62,386 nt of DNA from Prevotellaceae bacterium (lineage in GTDB: Bacteria; Bacteroidota; Bacteroidia; Bacteroidales; Bacteroidaceae), in NCBI GenBank assembly GCA_021204865.1, contig JAJPYQ010000052.1, positions 1 through 62,386 on the forward strand. The letters are read 5' to 3'. Under the pieces are notes generated by a model that ran no database searches, was not told the DNA's origin, and was given only the letters and a program-made list of their open reading frames with translations. Positions 53,737 through 62,250 of the stretch are shown here, one piece after another; the first letter of the stretch is position 1; each line of letters begins with the position of its first letter. Made by a program: the position numbers and the translations under genes.

Positions 53737-54732
53737 ATGAAGACGAGACGCAGTGCTAACACGGCAGCATGGGCATGGCTGGTGGCTGTGGTTGACGTGG
53801 CTTTGCTTGTCGGCAGCGTGTTGTTGGCTTACGCCTTGATGCGAGCCCTCGCCACTGGACATAGCGTCGGCTGGGCGGAGGCGTTGTGGTGCTGCGTTCT
53901 TTCCTCTGTCTGCTATCTGTTGCTCACGGTCTATCTCCCCTCCGTGGCGCTGCGCCCTCAAGTGCGAGCCGACGAGCTGATGCAGAGGTGCTTCCGCAAG
54001 GTGGTGCTGCTGTACGTCTTCACCTGTTGCGCCCTTTCGTTCCTTCGGGGCTTCCCCGTGGCGCACGTCTTCCTCTTGGTGGCACTGCTCGTCTTCGCTG
54101 CTTTGCTGTTCTTGGAGTGGCTTCTCGTTCGCTCCTTCGCCCGTCTGGTACGCTGCCGCAGGCTAAGGCGTGAGGGCTTTGAGGCTGAGGAGGAGCAAGG
54201 CTGGGATGTCTACGAGTTGCCGCAGAAGGACGAACCCTTGAGCCACTGCCTCAACCGAATGCAGAAGAGGGTGTTCGACCTCCTCATCTCTCTGCTCTTC
54301 CTGCTCACCGTGTATCCTATAATATATATGGTACTCTTCGTCATCACTAAGCTCAGGAGGCACAGCTCTGTCTACGTGGTGCGGCGGAGCGCAGGGATGA
54401 GCGGCAAGCAGTTCAGCCGTCTCCAGTTCCGTTGCGGGCGAGGTGCGGTGAGGGGTTGGCCTATGCTGCTCAATGTCTTTGCTGGGAGTATGAGCTTGGT
54501 AGGCTCTGTCGTTAGCAAGGCTGGAGATGGAGACTACCTCAGGCTTGCCGAAGACAGTGCGATAAGCCACAAGCCCAAGCCCGGACTTGTCAGCTGGGCA
54601 GGGCTGGAGGGCTTCAGCCTCAACGAGGGAGACGCAGAGGAATGTCTGAGAAGCGACGAGTGGTATGCCCGCAACTGGTCGTTCTGGCTCGACGTGAGCA
54701 TCCTGCTGCAAAGCCTTTTCAGACAGCGTTGA
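53737..54732 (+). CDS. Degenerate sugar transferase (initiating phosphoglycosyltransferase) lacking the catalytic dyad
   Basis: Protein of 331 residues: several membrane segments in the first 135, then a bacterial sugar transferase domain from KRVFDLLISLLFLLTVYP (177-194). In active members FRSMR is followed by about 30 residues and then LDELPQxxNVxxGDMSLVGPRP, with the Asp-Glu as the catalytic pair. Here FR at 231-232 is followed after a few residues by AVRGWPMLLNVFAGSMSLVG (237-256): the Asp-Glu is Arg239-Gly240, the intervening loop is missing, and VGPRP is VGSVV. The C-terminal KPGLVSWAGLEG and WYARNWSFWLDV remain. The frame is intact, so it may be a pseudoenzyme rather than a pseudogene. 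Confidence 0.82.
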   Translation: MKTRRSANTAAWAWLVAVVDVALLVGSVLLAYALMRALATGHSVGWAEALWCCVLSSVCYLLLTVYLPSVALRPQVRADELMQRCFRKVVLLYVFTCCALSFLRGFPVAHVFLLVALLVFAALLFLEWLLVRSFARLVRCRRLRREGFEAEEEQGWDVYELPQKDEPLSHCLNRMQKRVFDLLISLLFLLTVYPIIYMVLFVITKLRRHSSVYVVRRSAGMSGKQFSRLQFRCGRGAVRGWPMLLNVFAGSMSLVGSVVSKAGDGDYLRLAEDSAISHKPKPGLVSWAGLEGFSLNEGDAEECLRSDEWYARNWSFWLDVSILLQSLFRQR

Positions 54733-54771
54733 CACATTATCAATACGGACTTAACCACAAGAGAAAACGAT

Positions 54772-55401
54772 ATGTCGATATTCAGCAACTTATTCAAGCG
54801 CAAGCAGAAGGAGCAGATGAGAGTGGGCGGCATAGAGGACTTTATGACCCTCATCCGAGTATACTTCCAAGCCGTGCTTGCCAACCAGCTTGGCATCACT
54901 AATCTGGCAGCCTTGCCCGACCTGAGGGTGTTCAAGCAAAGCCTTAAGGTGCAGACCGTGAACAACCGCCTCGGGCTGGGCGAGAGGAAGCGTTGCCAGC
55001 TTATGCTCAAGGAGATGTACGGCATCAGTGACGGCTTCTTCAAGGAGATAGACGCAAGCCTGAAGAAGCATTGCCGCAACATAAGGGAGATGCAGCCCTA
55101 TCTGCTCGTCTTTCAGGACTTCTCGCAGAACCTTATGATGTCTCTCGGGCAACTCATGCAATGGAAGCTCCGCCTCCCCTCCTTCTTCCACAAAGCCCTG
55201 CTCAACATGACCACTAAGACAGTTCACGAGGTGCTTACGAGCAACAACTGGAAGGACGACGCTATGCGCAAGTGCGTGGTGGCGGTGAGGAAGGGGCAGC
55301 AGAGGCTCGGTTACACAGAGGAATGGATGGTGGAGTACGGTCACACCATCCTTATGCTGGCGAAGAAAGAGCCCCGCAACAAGATAGATGAGGAGAAATA
55401 G
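54772..55401 (+). CDS. Conserved-looking hypothetical protein
   Basis: Protein of 209 residues that I do not recognise. It is soluble, basic and mostly helical by pattern, with no signal peptide or membrane segment, and no catalytic motif. It begins MSIFSNLFKRKQKEQMRVGG and has a helical middle (LLVFQDFSQNLMMSLGQLMQW). It lies 39 bases after the degenerate sugar transferase and 80 before the coiled-coil gene, so it belongs to the same plus-strand run and may work with either the envelope or division genes. The coding signal (length, codon use like its neighbours) is good. Confidence 0.7.
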   Translation: MSIFSNLFKRKQKEQMRVGGIEDFMTLIRVYFQAVLANQLGITNLAALPDLRVFKQSLKVQTVNNRLGLGERKRCQLMLKEMYGISDGFFKEIDASLKKHCRNIREMQPYLLVFQDFSQNLMMSLGQLMQWKLRLPSFFHKALLNMTTKTVHEVLTSNNWKDDAMRKCVVAVRKGQQRLGYTEEWMVEYGHTILMLAKKEPRNKIDEEK

Positions 55402-55444
55402 GCAGGTTATAGGCTTAAGGCTTTGCTCTTTGTTGATAAATGCT

Positions 55445-55452
55445 TATATTTG
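55445..55452 (+). promoter_or_regulatory. -7 promoter element for the coiled-coil/zapA genes
   Basis: TATATTTG, 29 bases before the ATG at 55482. Confidence 0.55.
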
Positions 55453-55481
55453 CGGCATTACTGGCGTAAGAAAGGGCTGGA

Positions 55482-55775
55482 ATGGTCAAGGAAGAAGAGA
55501 CTTTGTTGGAACGCCTTCGCCTGAGAGTGCACCAGCTGATAGAGCAAGACCAGAGCTTGCGGCAGCGTGTGGCCTCCCTTGAGCAAGCCTTACGGCAAAG
55601 CGAGGAAAGCAAGGCTGAACTCGAACAACTGAACCTGCAACTCTCCGCCCAGTATGCCAACTTGAAGATTGCAAAGGCTATGGAGCTTAGCGAGGGAGAT
55701 TCCCGTGCGGCTCACCGCAGGTTTGCAAGTCTGGTGCGACAAGTTGATGAATGTATCGCTCTGCTGAAGTCATAA
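55482..55775 (+). CDS. Small coiled-coil protein upstream of zapA
   Basis: Protein of 97 residues that is almost all heptad-like coiled coil (LLERLRLRVHQLIEQDQSLRQRVASLEQAL, quoted in part; then SKAELEQLNLQLSAQYANL). It ends six bases before zapA. By position and form it is like the ZapB-type partner that bridges ZapA to the division ring, but sequence identity to ZapB is not claimed. Cytoplasmic. Confidence 0.75.
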   Translation: MVKEEETLLERLRLRVHQLIEQDQSLRQRVASLEQALRQSEESKAELEQLNLQLSAQYANLKIAKAMELSEGDSRAAHRRFASLVRQVDECIALLKS

Positions 55776-55781
55776 GGCGTT

Positions 55782-56075
55782 ATGGCTGACAGGAGTGAGA
55801 TATTGCATATAACGCTGAGGATAGGCACAAGGCAGTTCCAAATGGACGTCGAGCGTGCCGATGAGTCTTACTACCGTGAGGCAGAGAAGCTCATCAACCA
55901 ACGATACCGCTTCTATGCGGACCGCTATTCGGGGCAGGGGAACGAGACTTACCTTATGATGACCCTCCTGGATTTAGCAGTAAAGCTGAAGCGCGTCGAG
56001 TCCAAGGCGGACACGTCGCCTATGGTTAACGCCCTTGAGAGCCTTGTCGGCGACATCGAGCGAGCGTTGCCTTAG
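55782..56075 (+). CDS. zapA: Cell division protein ZapA
   Basis: FtsZ-ring stabilising protein of 97 residues. The N-terminal ITLRIGTRQFQMDVERADESYYREAEKLINQRY shows the ZapA domain (quoted in part by ITLRIGTRQFQMDV and EKLINQRY), and the C-terminal part is helical for tetramer formation. It lies between the coiled-coil gene and a structured RNA followed by rny. Confidence 0.85.
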   Translation: MADRSEILHITLRIGTRQFQMDVERADESYYREAEKLINQRYRFYADRYSGQGNETYLMMTLLDLAVKLKRVESKADTSPMVNALESLVGDIERALP

Positions 56076-56117
56076 AGGGGCGGGAGTGAGAGAGAAGGAT
56101 ATCAACGTTTAACAATC

Positions 56118-56200
56118 ACGACGCACCGGATTCACCTTATGTTGAGGGGATAGCCACACCGCGGAGCGGCAAGGAGCCCCAAAGGTGATGAGGGTGCGCT
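56118..56200 (+). ncRNA. Structured RNA between zapA and rny, 6S RNA candidate
   Basis: A long hairpin fits the 144-base gap: CGCACC (56122-56127) pairs with GGTGCG (56193-56198); after an internal loop TCACCTT (56132-56138) pairs with AAGGTGA (56182-56188); further in, GAGGGG and CCCC pair and CCGC/GCGG closes the apex around GGA. A closing stem, asymmetric loops and a terminal hairpin are the 6S RNA plan, and 6S genes often lie beside zapA. The RNA ends may extend beyond these bounds. An alternative is a leader element of rny. Confidence 0.5.
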
Positions 56201-56219
56201 TATTTTATTTATTAAGACT

Positions 56220-57785
56220 ATGGCATATATAATTGCAGCCGTCGTTGTGGTGGTGGTGATATGCGTCTGGGCAGTGGTGTTCTTTCGCGTCGTCGTCCCC
56301 TCGCAGCGCAGGCGTATGAAGGAAGAGATGGCTCAGGAGGCTGAGGTGCTTAAGCAGCAGAAGATGCTTGAGGTGAAGGAGAAGCTCCTGAACAAGAAGA
56401 CGCAGCTCGAGAAGGAGATGCAGCAGCGCAACCAGCAGCTTCAGCAGACGGAGAACAAGCTTAAGCAGCGTGAGCAGAGCCTTAAGGAGAGGGTTGACGA
56501 GCAGAACCGCCGCAAGCAGGAGCTTGACAACGTGCGCTCGAAGATGGAGACCAGTCAGGGCGAGCTCGAGCAGCGGGAGGCTGCCTTGGAGCAGAGAAAG
56601 GCGGAGCTGCAGAAGAGGCAGGACAGCCTCGAGGAGCAGGAGCGCACCCGCCTCGAGGAGATATCGGGGCTTAGCGCCGACGAGGCTCGTGAGCGCTTGG
56701 TGGAGGGGCTTAAGGACGAGGCTAAGACCCAGGCGCAGGCTTACATCAACGACATTGTGGACGAGGCTAAGATGACCGCCACGAGCGAGGCGAAGAAGAT
56801 AGTCATCCAGACTATCCAGCGTGTGGCAACGGAGACTGCCGTTGAGAACAGCGTGACGGTGTTCCACATCGACAACGACGACGTCAAGGGGCGTGTCATC
56901 GGGCGAGAGGGTCGCAACATACGAGCCCTCGAGGCAGCCACAGGGACGGAGATAGTCGTGGACGACACGCCGGAGGCGATAGTCATCAGCGCCTTCGACC
57001 CCGTACGCCGTGAGATATGCCGCCTTGCCTTGCACCAGCTCGTGACCGACGGGCGCATCCACCCCGCCCGCATCGAGGAGGTGGTGGCGAAGGTGAAGAA
57101 GCAGGTGGAGGAAGAGGTGCTTGAGACGGGCAAGCGCACCACGATAGACCTTGGCATCCACGGGCTGCACCCCGAGCTGGTGCGCCTTATCGGCAAGATG
57201 AAGTACCGCAGCAGCTACGGGCAGAACCTCCTGCAGCACGCCCGTGAGACGGCTAACCTCTGCGCCGTGATGGCGAGCGAGCTTGGGCTTAACGCCAAGA
57301 AGGCGAAGCGGGCTGGGCTGCTCCACGACATCGGCAAGGTGCCCGACGAGGAGCCCGAGATGCCGCACGCCCTCTACGGAGCGAAGCTGGCGGAGAAGTA
57401 CAAGGAGAAGCCCGACATCTGCAACGCCATCGGCGCTCACCACGACGAGATGGAGATGGACACCCTCATCGCCCCCATCGTTCAGGCGTGCGACGCGATA
57501 AGCGGTGCCCGCCCGGGGGCAAGGCGTGAGATAGTGGAAGCCTACATCAAGCGCCTGACGGAGCTGGAGGAGATAGCGATGAGCTACCCAGGCGTCAACA
57601 AGACCTACGCCATACAGGCAGGGCGCGAGCTGCGTGTCATCGTGGGGGCGGACAAGATAGACGACAAGCAGACGGAGCAGCTCTCGGGTGAGATAGCCAC
57701 GAAGATACAGAACGAGATGACCTACCCCGGGCAGGTTAAGATAACGGTCATCCGAGAGACCCGCAGCGTCAGTTACGCCAAATGA
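56220..57785 (+). CDS. rny: Ribonuclease Y
   Basis: Membrane-anchored endoribonuclease that starts mRNA decay; 521 residues. An N-terminal membrane helix ([19 protein letters not shown]) is followed by a long coiled coil (about 30-190), a KH domain ([19 protein letters not shown] near 222-240) and an HD domain with LLHDIGKV near 366 and AHHDEME. It overlaps the next gene by four bases. Confidence 0.96.
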   Translation: MAYIIAAVVVVVVICVWAVVFFRVVVPSQRRRMKEEMAQEAEVLKQQKMLEVKEKLLNKKTQLEKEMQQRNQQLQQTENKLKQREQSLKERVDEQNRRKQELDNVRSKMETSQGELEQREAALEQRKAELQKRQDSLEEQERTRLEEISGLSADEARERLVEGLKDEAKTQAQAYINDIVDEAKMTATSEAKKIVIQTIQRVATETAVENSVTVFHIDNDDVKGRVIGREGRNIRALEAATGTEIVVDDTPEAIVISAFDPVRREICRLALHQLVTDGRIHPARIEEVVAKVKKQVEEEVLETGKRTTIDLGIHGLHPELVRLIGKMKYRSSYGQNLLQHARETANLCAVMASELGLNAKKAKRAGLLHDIGKVPDEEPEMPHALYGAKLAEKYKEKPDICNAIGAHHDEMEMDTLIAPIVQACDAISGARPGARREIVEAYIKRLTELEEIAMSYPGVNKTYAIQAGRELRVIVGADKIDDKQTEQLSGEIATKIQNEMTYPGQVKITVIRETRSVSYAK

Positions 57786-58204
57786 CCATCGCCGTTGACT
57801 TCGACGGGACAATCGTCCGTGAGGCTTACCCTGAGATTGGCAAGGAGATACCCTTCGCCGTGGAGACGCTCCGCCAGCTCGCCCGCGACGGGCACCACCT
57901 CTTGCTCTGGACCGTCAGGGAAGGGGAGCTCCTCGAGGAAGCCGTAGACTGGTGCCGCAAGCGGGGGCTGGAGTTCTACGCTGTCAACAACAACTTCCCC
58001 GGCGAGCAGGACGACACCGCCAGGCGCTACAGCCGCAAGCTGCGGGTGGACGTGTTCATAGACGACCGCAACCTCGGCGGGCTGCCCGACTGGGGGGTGA
58101 TATACAAGATGATAAAGGAGCAAAAGACCCTCGCCGAGGTGCTATGCGAGCAGATGAAGGCGGGGGACATACGCCAGAAGCCGAAGCATTGGTGGAAGGC
58201 TTGA
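57782..58204 (+). CDS. Small HAD-superfamily hydrolase (BT0820-like)
   Basis: Cytoplasmic HAD phosphatase of 140 residues. Motif I is AVDFDGTIV at 4-12 with the nucleophile Asp, motif [11 protein letters not shown] near 40-48 and motif [12 protein letters not shown] near 91-100. The compact, cap-less size matches the BT0820-type group. Substrate unknown. The start overlaps rny by four bases (ATGA). Confidence 0.85.
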   Translation: MTIAVDFDGTIVREAYPEIGKEIPFAVETLRQLARDGHHLLLWTVREGELLEEAVDWCRKRGLEFYAVNNNFPGEQDDTARRYSRKLRVDVFIDDRNLGGLPDWGVIYKMIKEQKTLAEVLCEQMKAGDIRQKPKHWWKA

Positions 58205-58219
58205 CGCAGCCTTATCCGT

Positions 58220-58375
58220 CACACTCTGAAGCCTACGTTTATCCTTCGGGAAGCCTAAGCGTAGGCTTCGCTGTTTACTCACCGCTCCTCTTCGCGACAA
58301 CCAGCCGCTCCTCTTCGCGACAACCAGCCGCTCCTCTTCGCGACAACCAGCCGCTCCTTTTCGCAGCTGTTAAAG
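58220..58375. repeat. Tandem array, four units of 23 bp, at a convergent junction
   Basis: Units starting CCGCTCCTCTTCGCGACAAC begin at 58282, 58305, 58328 and 58351, an exact 23-bp period. The unit is less palindromic than in other arrays, with only TCGCGA fully symmetric. On its left is a hairpin GAAGCCTACG (58230 region) with CGTAGGCTTC (58259-58270), a likely terminator for the HAD gene and another use of the AGGCTTC end. Confidence 0.85.
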
Positions 58376-58391
58376 GAGACAGGTGAAACGC

Positions 58392-61300
58392 TTAGTAAAG
58401 CTTGGTGACGGTGGCGGTGTCGTAGTAGTGGCGGAGGATGTCCTGATAGGAGAAGCCCCGCGATGCCATTACGGCGGCCCCTATCTGGCACATACCGACG
58501 CCGTGGCCCCAGCCCGCACCGTGGATGACGAAGTGCTGTGGGATGCCCTGCTCGTCTGGGGCTTCCGTGTCCACCACAAAGGCGCTGGAGCGGAGGTGAG
58601 TCTTGCTGAGCGTGCGTCGAACCTCAAGCTCCTTGCCCACGGTGAATGCCCTTTCCGTCCCTACTATCTGCACCGTTACGAGGTGGCCGCTGACGCTTCT
58701 CTGCAGGGGGCGTATCTCAAGGATGTCGCCAAGGTCAACGCCGAGCCTCTCGCGGACGATGGCTCGAAGCTCCTCCTGCGAGTACTCCACCTGCCAGCGG
58801 AAGAAGTCCCCGCTCTCGCGGTCGTAGTCGTTAAGCACGCTGGAGAGCAACGCCCCGTCCCTCGTGTCGCAGAGGCTCTCGGGGCGGGAGAGTATCCACT
58901 CCCTTGCCGCCTCCTCCCCCGAGAGGTCGGGAAGGGGGGCGCGCTTCCCAAGCGACGGCGGAAGGTCACGCACGGGGCGGAGGTAGGAGAGCTGGATGTC
59001 CTCCCAGCAGTTCGGGTAACTGTTCGTCACGCCTCCGCAGCACTTGCTGAAGCGCGCGTCGCAGGGCTCGCCCTCGACAGTCAGTATCTCGCCCGAGGTG
59101 AGCCTCACTGCCTCGGCAGCCCTGCTGCCCGTGGCTCGGGTCACGCCTTGGTAGCGCTGGCAGTGGTCGTCGGCGCAGACGTCGAAGAGCGTGTGTTCCC
59201 CGCGGTCGTGCCAGCGTATGCTCTCGGTCTCGGTGCGCTTGAACTGGAAGAAGGAATGCCCCGTCCCTTGCCCCCTCTTGCGAAGCTGCGCCAAGAGCCA
59301 GCTGCGGCTGATGACGGCGCTCGCCTTTAGGAACTCGAGGGGGCAGGTGTCCTTCATCTCGCTGCTTATCACGCTGGTGAGGTACTGCTCGACGGGCAGC
59401 ACGTTGATGGCCACTATCTTCCTCTCCTCCATGACGAGCGAGAGCTGCCCTTGGAAGGTCTGCTCCTGCCGCCTCTGCCAGTGGAAGCCCTTGCCTATGG
59501 TCACGCCGTGAAGGGTGAAGGTTGCGTCCTCGTCGAGGGGGCGGATGCTGAGCTCCCTGTACACGCTGCCCTCCCAGTTGATGCCGCTCTCCTCCGCCCA
59601 GACGGTCTGCTCCCCCGTTATCGTCTCGCCCTTTATGCGGAAGCTGCCGTTGAGCCTCAGCCTCAGCCGCTCCGCAGTCATTATGCCAACCCTTACCTCG
59701 GGCGTGGCGATGCCTTCCTCTTCCTTAGCCTCTTCCTGCGGCTGCCCCGAGCCACTGATGGCGGCGTTCACCTGCTCAAGCCCCTCCTTCGAGAGAGCCA
59801 CCTCCTCAATCACGCCTTTAGCCAAGGCTGGCGTGAGGCTTCGGAAGTCCTTCTCACGAGGCAAGACCAAGAGCCCTCCCATGTCCAGCGCTCCCGGGCT
59901 TACCATCAGCTCGCTGTAGCACTCGGGGCGGTGCTTCTTCCTCGGGAAGACAAGGGTCGTCACCTCGTCCTCCCGTCCCGCCAAGCCTTGCTGCCGCCAA
60001 GCGATGGCGTTGAGCCTTGGCTCCATCTCCCCCGCCACAAGGGGCAGGGCGTGGTAGAGGCGGCGGAAGAGCAGGCTGTCCGCCGCCGCCTCGCCCGAGG
60101 TCTTAATGACGTAGACGGGGCAGAGCCACGAGGGGAGCAGGTACAGTGCGTCTCCCTTCCTGCCGCCAGCCTCCTCCACCTCTGCCTCCTGTGCGTCGGT
60201 GAGGGGGTACAGCTTCTGAAGGTGAGGCTCGTGCATAGTCCAGTCTCGCTCTATAGGGAGAGCGCCCTTAAGGGCTGCTTGCAGGTGGCAGTGGTCGGGG
60301 CGGGAGGCACCGCACAGCGGTCCGTTGTAGAAGACGATATGCTCGCCTAAGTCCCAAGCAAGCCGCCTCATCGTGGGGAAGAGGTTGTAGATGCTCTGAG
60401 GCTGATGCCTCCTCGTGGCTATCGTCAGGTGTCCCGGCAGGATGGGGAAGGGGTTCACCAGTATGTCGTAGTGCCTCTCGACAGGGAGTTCCATCTGCTC
60501 CTCGGGGCGGTTGTGCTTGCAGAGGAAGCAGGGTCGCGCCTCGAGAGCCTCGCTCCTGACGTCCGCCCCAGTGCTTACGATGCGTGCGGGGTTCCACTGG
60601 GCAGCGAAGGAGATGTCCCCCTCGCTAAGCTCCCTCGTCTCCACCCTCTCAAGCTCGTCGTACCTCTGCCTTGCCTCCTGCCAACGCTCCAGCTGAAGGG
60701 CGTGGAAGGCGCTTACCTCCTCCTCCGAAGCCCTGCGGCTACGCATTGAGCAAAGCCGCTGCCTTGCCAGTATCTCAGCTGTGCGCAGGCTGTCCTTGTA
60801 CTCGTCGTTGCGGTTAAGGGCGGCGCAGTCCAGCTTAGCGTCGCTGTTCCCCTCCCATCGCCGGCACAGGTAAAGCTCCTCGTAGATGCGGCTTATCCTA
60901 TACCTTCGGCTGAGGGCAAGCCCTATCGCATAGTCCTCCCCGTAGCTGGTGTTGGGCAGCTGCCACTGCCGAAGCTCAGGCACGTGGAAGGCTCTCGGAG
61001 CTCCCAGTCCGTTAATCCTCAGGGCGTTGTTCCTTCCGTTATCGGCAGTCCACTCGCTGTGGTCTATGAGGGCAGCCCCTGTGCGGCGGAAGCTGAAGTC
61101 GCAGAGGCTGTAAGAGCCAATCACCATAGCCGCCTTCTCCTCGTGGAACTTGCTGACGACCTTGGCGAGCGTCAGGGGGGAGCTGTAAGCGTCGTCCGAG
61201 TCGAGCTGCACGGCGAACTGCCCGCAGCGGGGGTCGTGCAAGGCGAGGTTCCAGCAGCCCCCTATGCCAAGGTCTTCCCTCTCGGGCTGTAGGTGGATTA

Positions 61301-62141
61301 TCTTCCCCTTCGCCTCCTTGGCAAGTCGTTCTATAACCTCCGTCGTGCCGTCCGTGCTGTGGTTGTCCACCACCAGCACGTTATAGCTGAAGTCCGCCTG
61401 CTGGGCAAGGGCGCTGCGCAGAGCGTCCTCAATCGTCCTCACCCTGTTGCGCACGGGGATGACGACGCTCGCCTCAGGACCGCTCCAGTCCTGCCTTATC
61501 ACGATGTCCTCGTGCTCCCCGGGCGAGAGGTACGCCCCTATCTCCCTCAGGTGGCGGGTCAGGGCTCTCTCCATCTCCCGCTGGGCGGGGCGGTTCTGCG
61601 GGTCGAGGTAGTCGAACTGCCGCTTGCCGCTGTCCCTCGTGTCCGTCTCGCTCTCGGAGTAAAGGAGCTCCCTCACGTGCAGCGGCAGCCGACGGCGGCT
61701 GATGAAGAGGCTAAGGTCGTAGAGGGCGGCGTAGCGGTAGCGGTGCAGCCTCTCCTGCTGGAGGTACGCCTTCAGAGCGTCAAGCCTAAGCAGCCAGAGC
61801 GAGCCCGTGCGAAAGCCGTCGCGGACGGAGCCAAGCTGCCAGTCGGTCACTGGGGCGGCAGCCCTGCCCCGAGGCGACAGCTCGTAGTGGTCAGCGTAGA
61901 GCATAAGCGCCCCCGTGTCCTCCGCAATGGCAGTCCATCTCTTGAGGGCTTGGTAGCCAAGCTCGACGCTCACCGCCTTCCGGCAGAGCAGCAGCAGGGG
62001 AGTGCTTGCCTTAAGGGCTATCTCCTCGAGGGCGGCGGTGCTGCCTAAGTCCCCCTCGAGCGTATGTATCGTGCCTGCCTCGCCCTTCGCCTCCGCCCCG
62101 CGGGGGATGAAGCTGTCTATCCTTTCATTCATAAGAGCCAT
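58392..62141 (-). CDS. Three-domain protein: family 2 glycosyltransferase, DUF4922 (HIT-like phosphorylase), SpoIID/LytB
   Basis: Protein of 1249 residues without a visible signal peptide. About 222-440 is a GT-A glycosyltransferase (ASVVIPVRNRVRTIED, VVDNHSTDGT, QLDSDDAYSS at 312-321). About 535-810 is DUF4922, with FLCKHNRP, NPFPILPGHLTIATRRHQPQ and YNGPLCGASRPDHCHLQ; the H617-x-H619-x-Q621 resembles the HxHxQ site of Ap4A phosphorylase and GalT. About 905-1245 is SpoIID/LytB, with the catalytic-type Glu in SVISSEMKDTCPLEFLKASA near 925 and the ending GWGHGVGMCQIGAAVMA. SpoIID cuts peptidoglycan strands, normally outside the cell, which conflicts with the two nucleotide-using domains. Confidence 0.85.
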   Translation of the reverse strand: MALMNERIDSFIPRGAEAKGEAGTIHTLEGDLGSTAALEEIALKASTPLLLLCRKAVSVELGYQALKRWTAIAEDTGALMLYADHYELSPRGRAAAPVTDWQLGSVRDGFRTGSLWLLRLDALKAYLQQERLHRYRYAALYDLSLFISRRRLPLHVRELLYSESETDTRDSGKRQFDYLDPQNRPAQREMERALTRHLREIGAYLSPGEHEDIVIRQDWSGPEASVVIPVRNRVRTIEDALRSALAQQADFSYNVLVVDNHSTDGTTEVIERLAKEAKGKIIHLQPEREDLGIGGCWNLALHDPRCGQFAVQLDSDDAYSSPLTLAKVVSKFHEEKAAMVIGSYSLCDFSFRRTGAALIDHSEWTADNGRNNALRINGLGAPRAFHVPELRQWQLPNTSYGEDYAIGLALSRRYRISRIYEELYLCRRWEGNSDAKLDCAALNRNDEYKDSLRTAEILARQRLCSMRSRRASEEEVSAFHALQLERWQEARQRYDELERVETRELSEGDISFAAQWNPARIVSTGADVRSEALEARPCFLCKHNRPEEQMELPVERHYDILVNPFPILPGHLTIATRRHQPQSIYNLFPTMRRLAWDLGEHIVFYNGPLCGASRPDHCHLQAALKGALPIERDWTMHEPHLQKLYPLTDAQEAEVEEAGGRKGDALYLLPSWLCPVYVIKTSGEAAADSLLFRRLYHALPLVAGEMEPRLNAIAWRQQGLAGREDEVTTLVFPRKKHRPECYSELMVSPGALDMGGLLVLPREKDFRSLTPALAKGVIEEVALSKEGLEQVNAAISGSGQPQEEAKEEEGIATPEVRVGIMTAERLRLRLNGSFRIKGETITGEQTVWAEESGINWEGSVYRELSIRPLDEDATFTLHGVTIGKGFHWQRRQEQTFQGQLSLVMEERKIVAINVLPVEQYLTSVISSEMKDTCPLEFLKASAVISRSWLLAQLRKRGQGTGHSFFQFKRTETESIRWHDRGEHTLFDVCADDHCQRYQGVTRATGSRAAEAVRLTSGEILTVEGEPCDARFSKCCGGVTNSYPNCWEDIQLSYLRPVRDLPPSLGKRAPLPDLSGEEAAREWILSRPESLCDTRDGALLSSVLNDYDRESGDFFRWQVEYSQEELRAIVRERLGVDLGDILEIRPLQRSVSGHLVTVQIVGTERAFTVGKELEVRRTLSKTHLRSSAFVVDTEAPDEQGIPQHFVIHGAGWGHGVGMCQIGAAVMASRGFSYQDILRHYYDTATVTKLY

Positions 62142-62166
62142 AGTGTCGTCGTTGTTATACCGCAGG

Positions 62167-62174
62167 CAAAGGTA
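62167..62174 (-). promoter_or_regulatory. -7 promoter element for the three-domain gene
   Basis: The minus strand reads TACCTTTG, 25 bases before the ATG at 62141. A second match, TATATTTG, lies a few bases further upstream. Confidence 0.55.
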
Positions 62175-62250
62175 GCCAAATATAGGCTTCGCGGTGACTG
62201 TCAGCCAGTCTTTCTCACGCTCAGCCTACCGTCGCCGGGGCTACCAGCCT

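Noticed and set aside
56205..57812. 535-codon open frame on the minus strand opposite rny
   Set aside because: Leu-His-rich antisense shadow of rny, whose KH and HD motifs are unmistakable.
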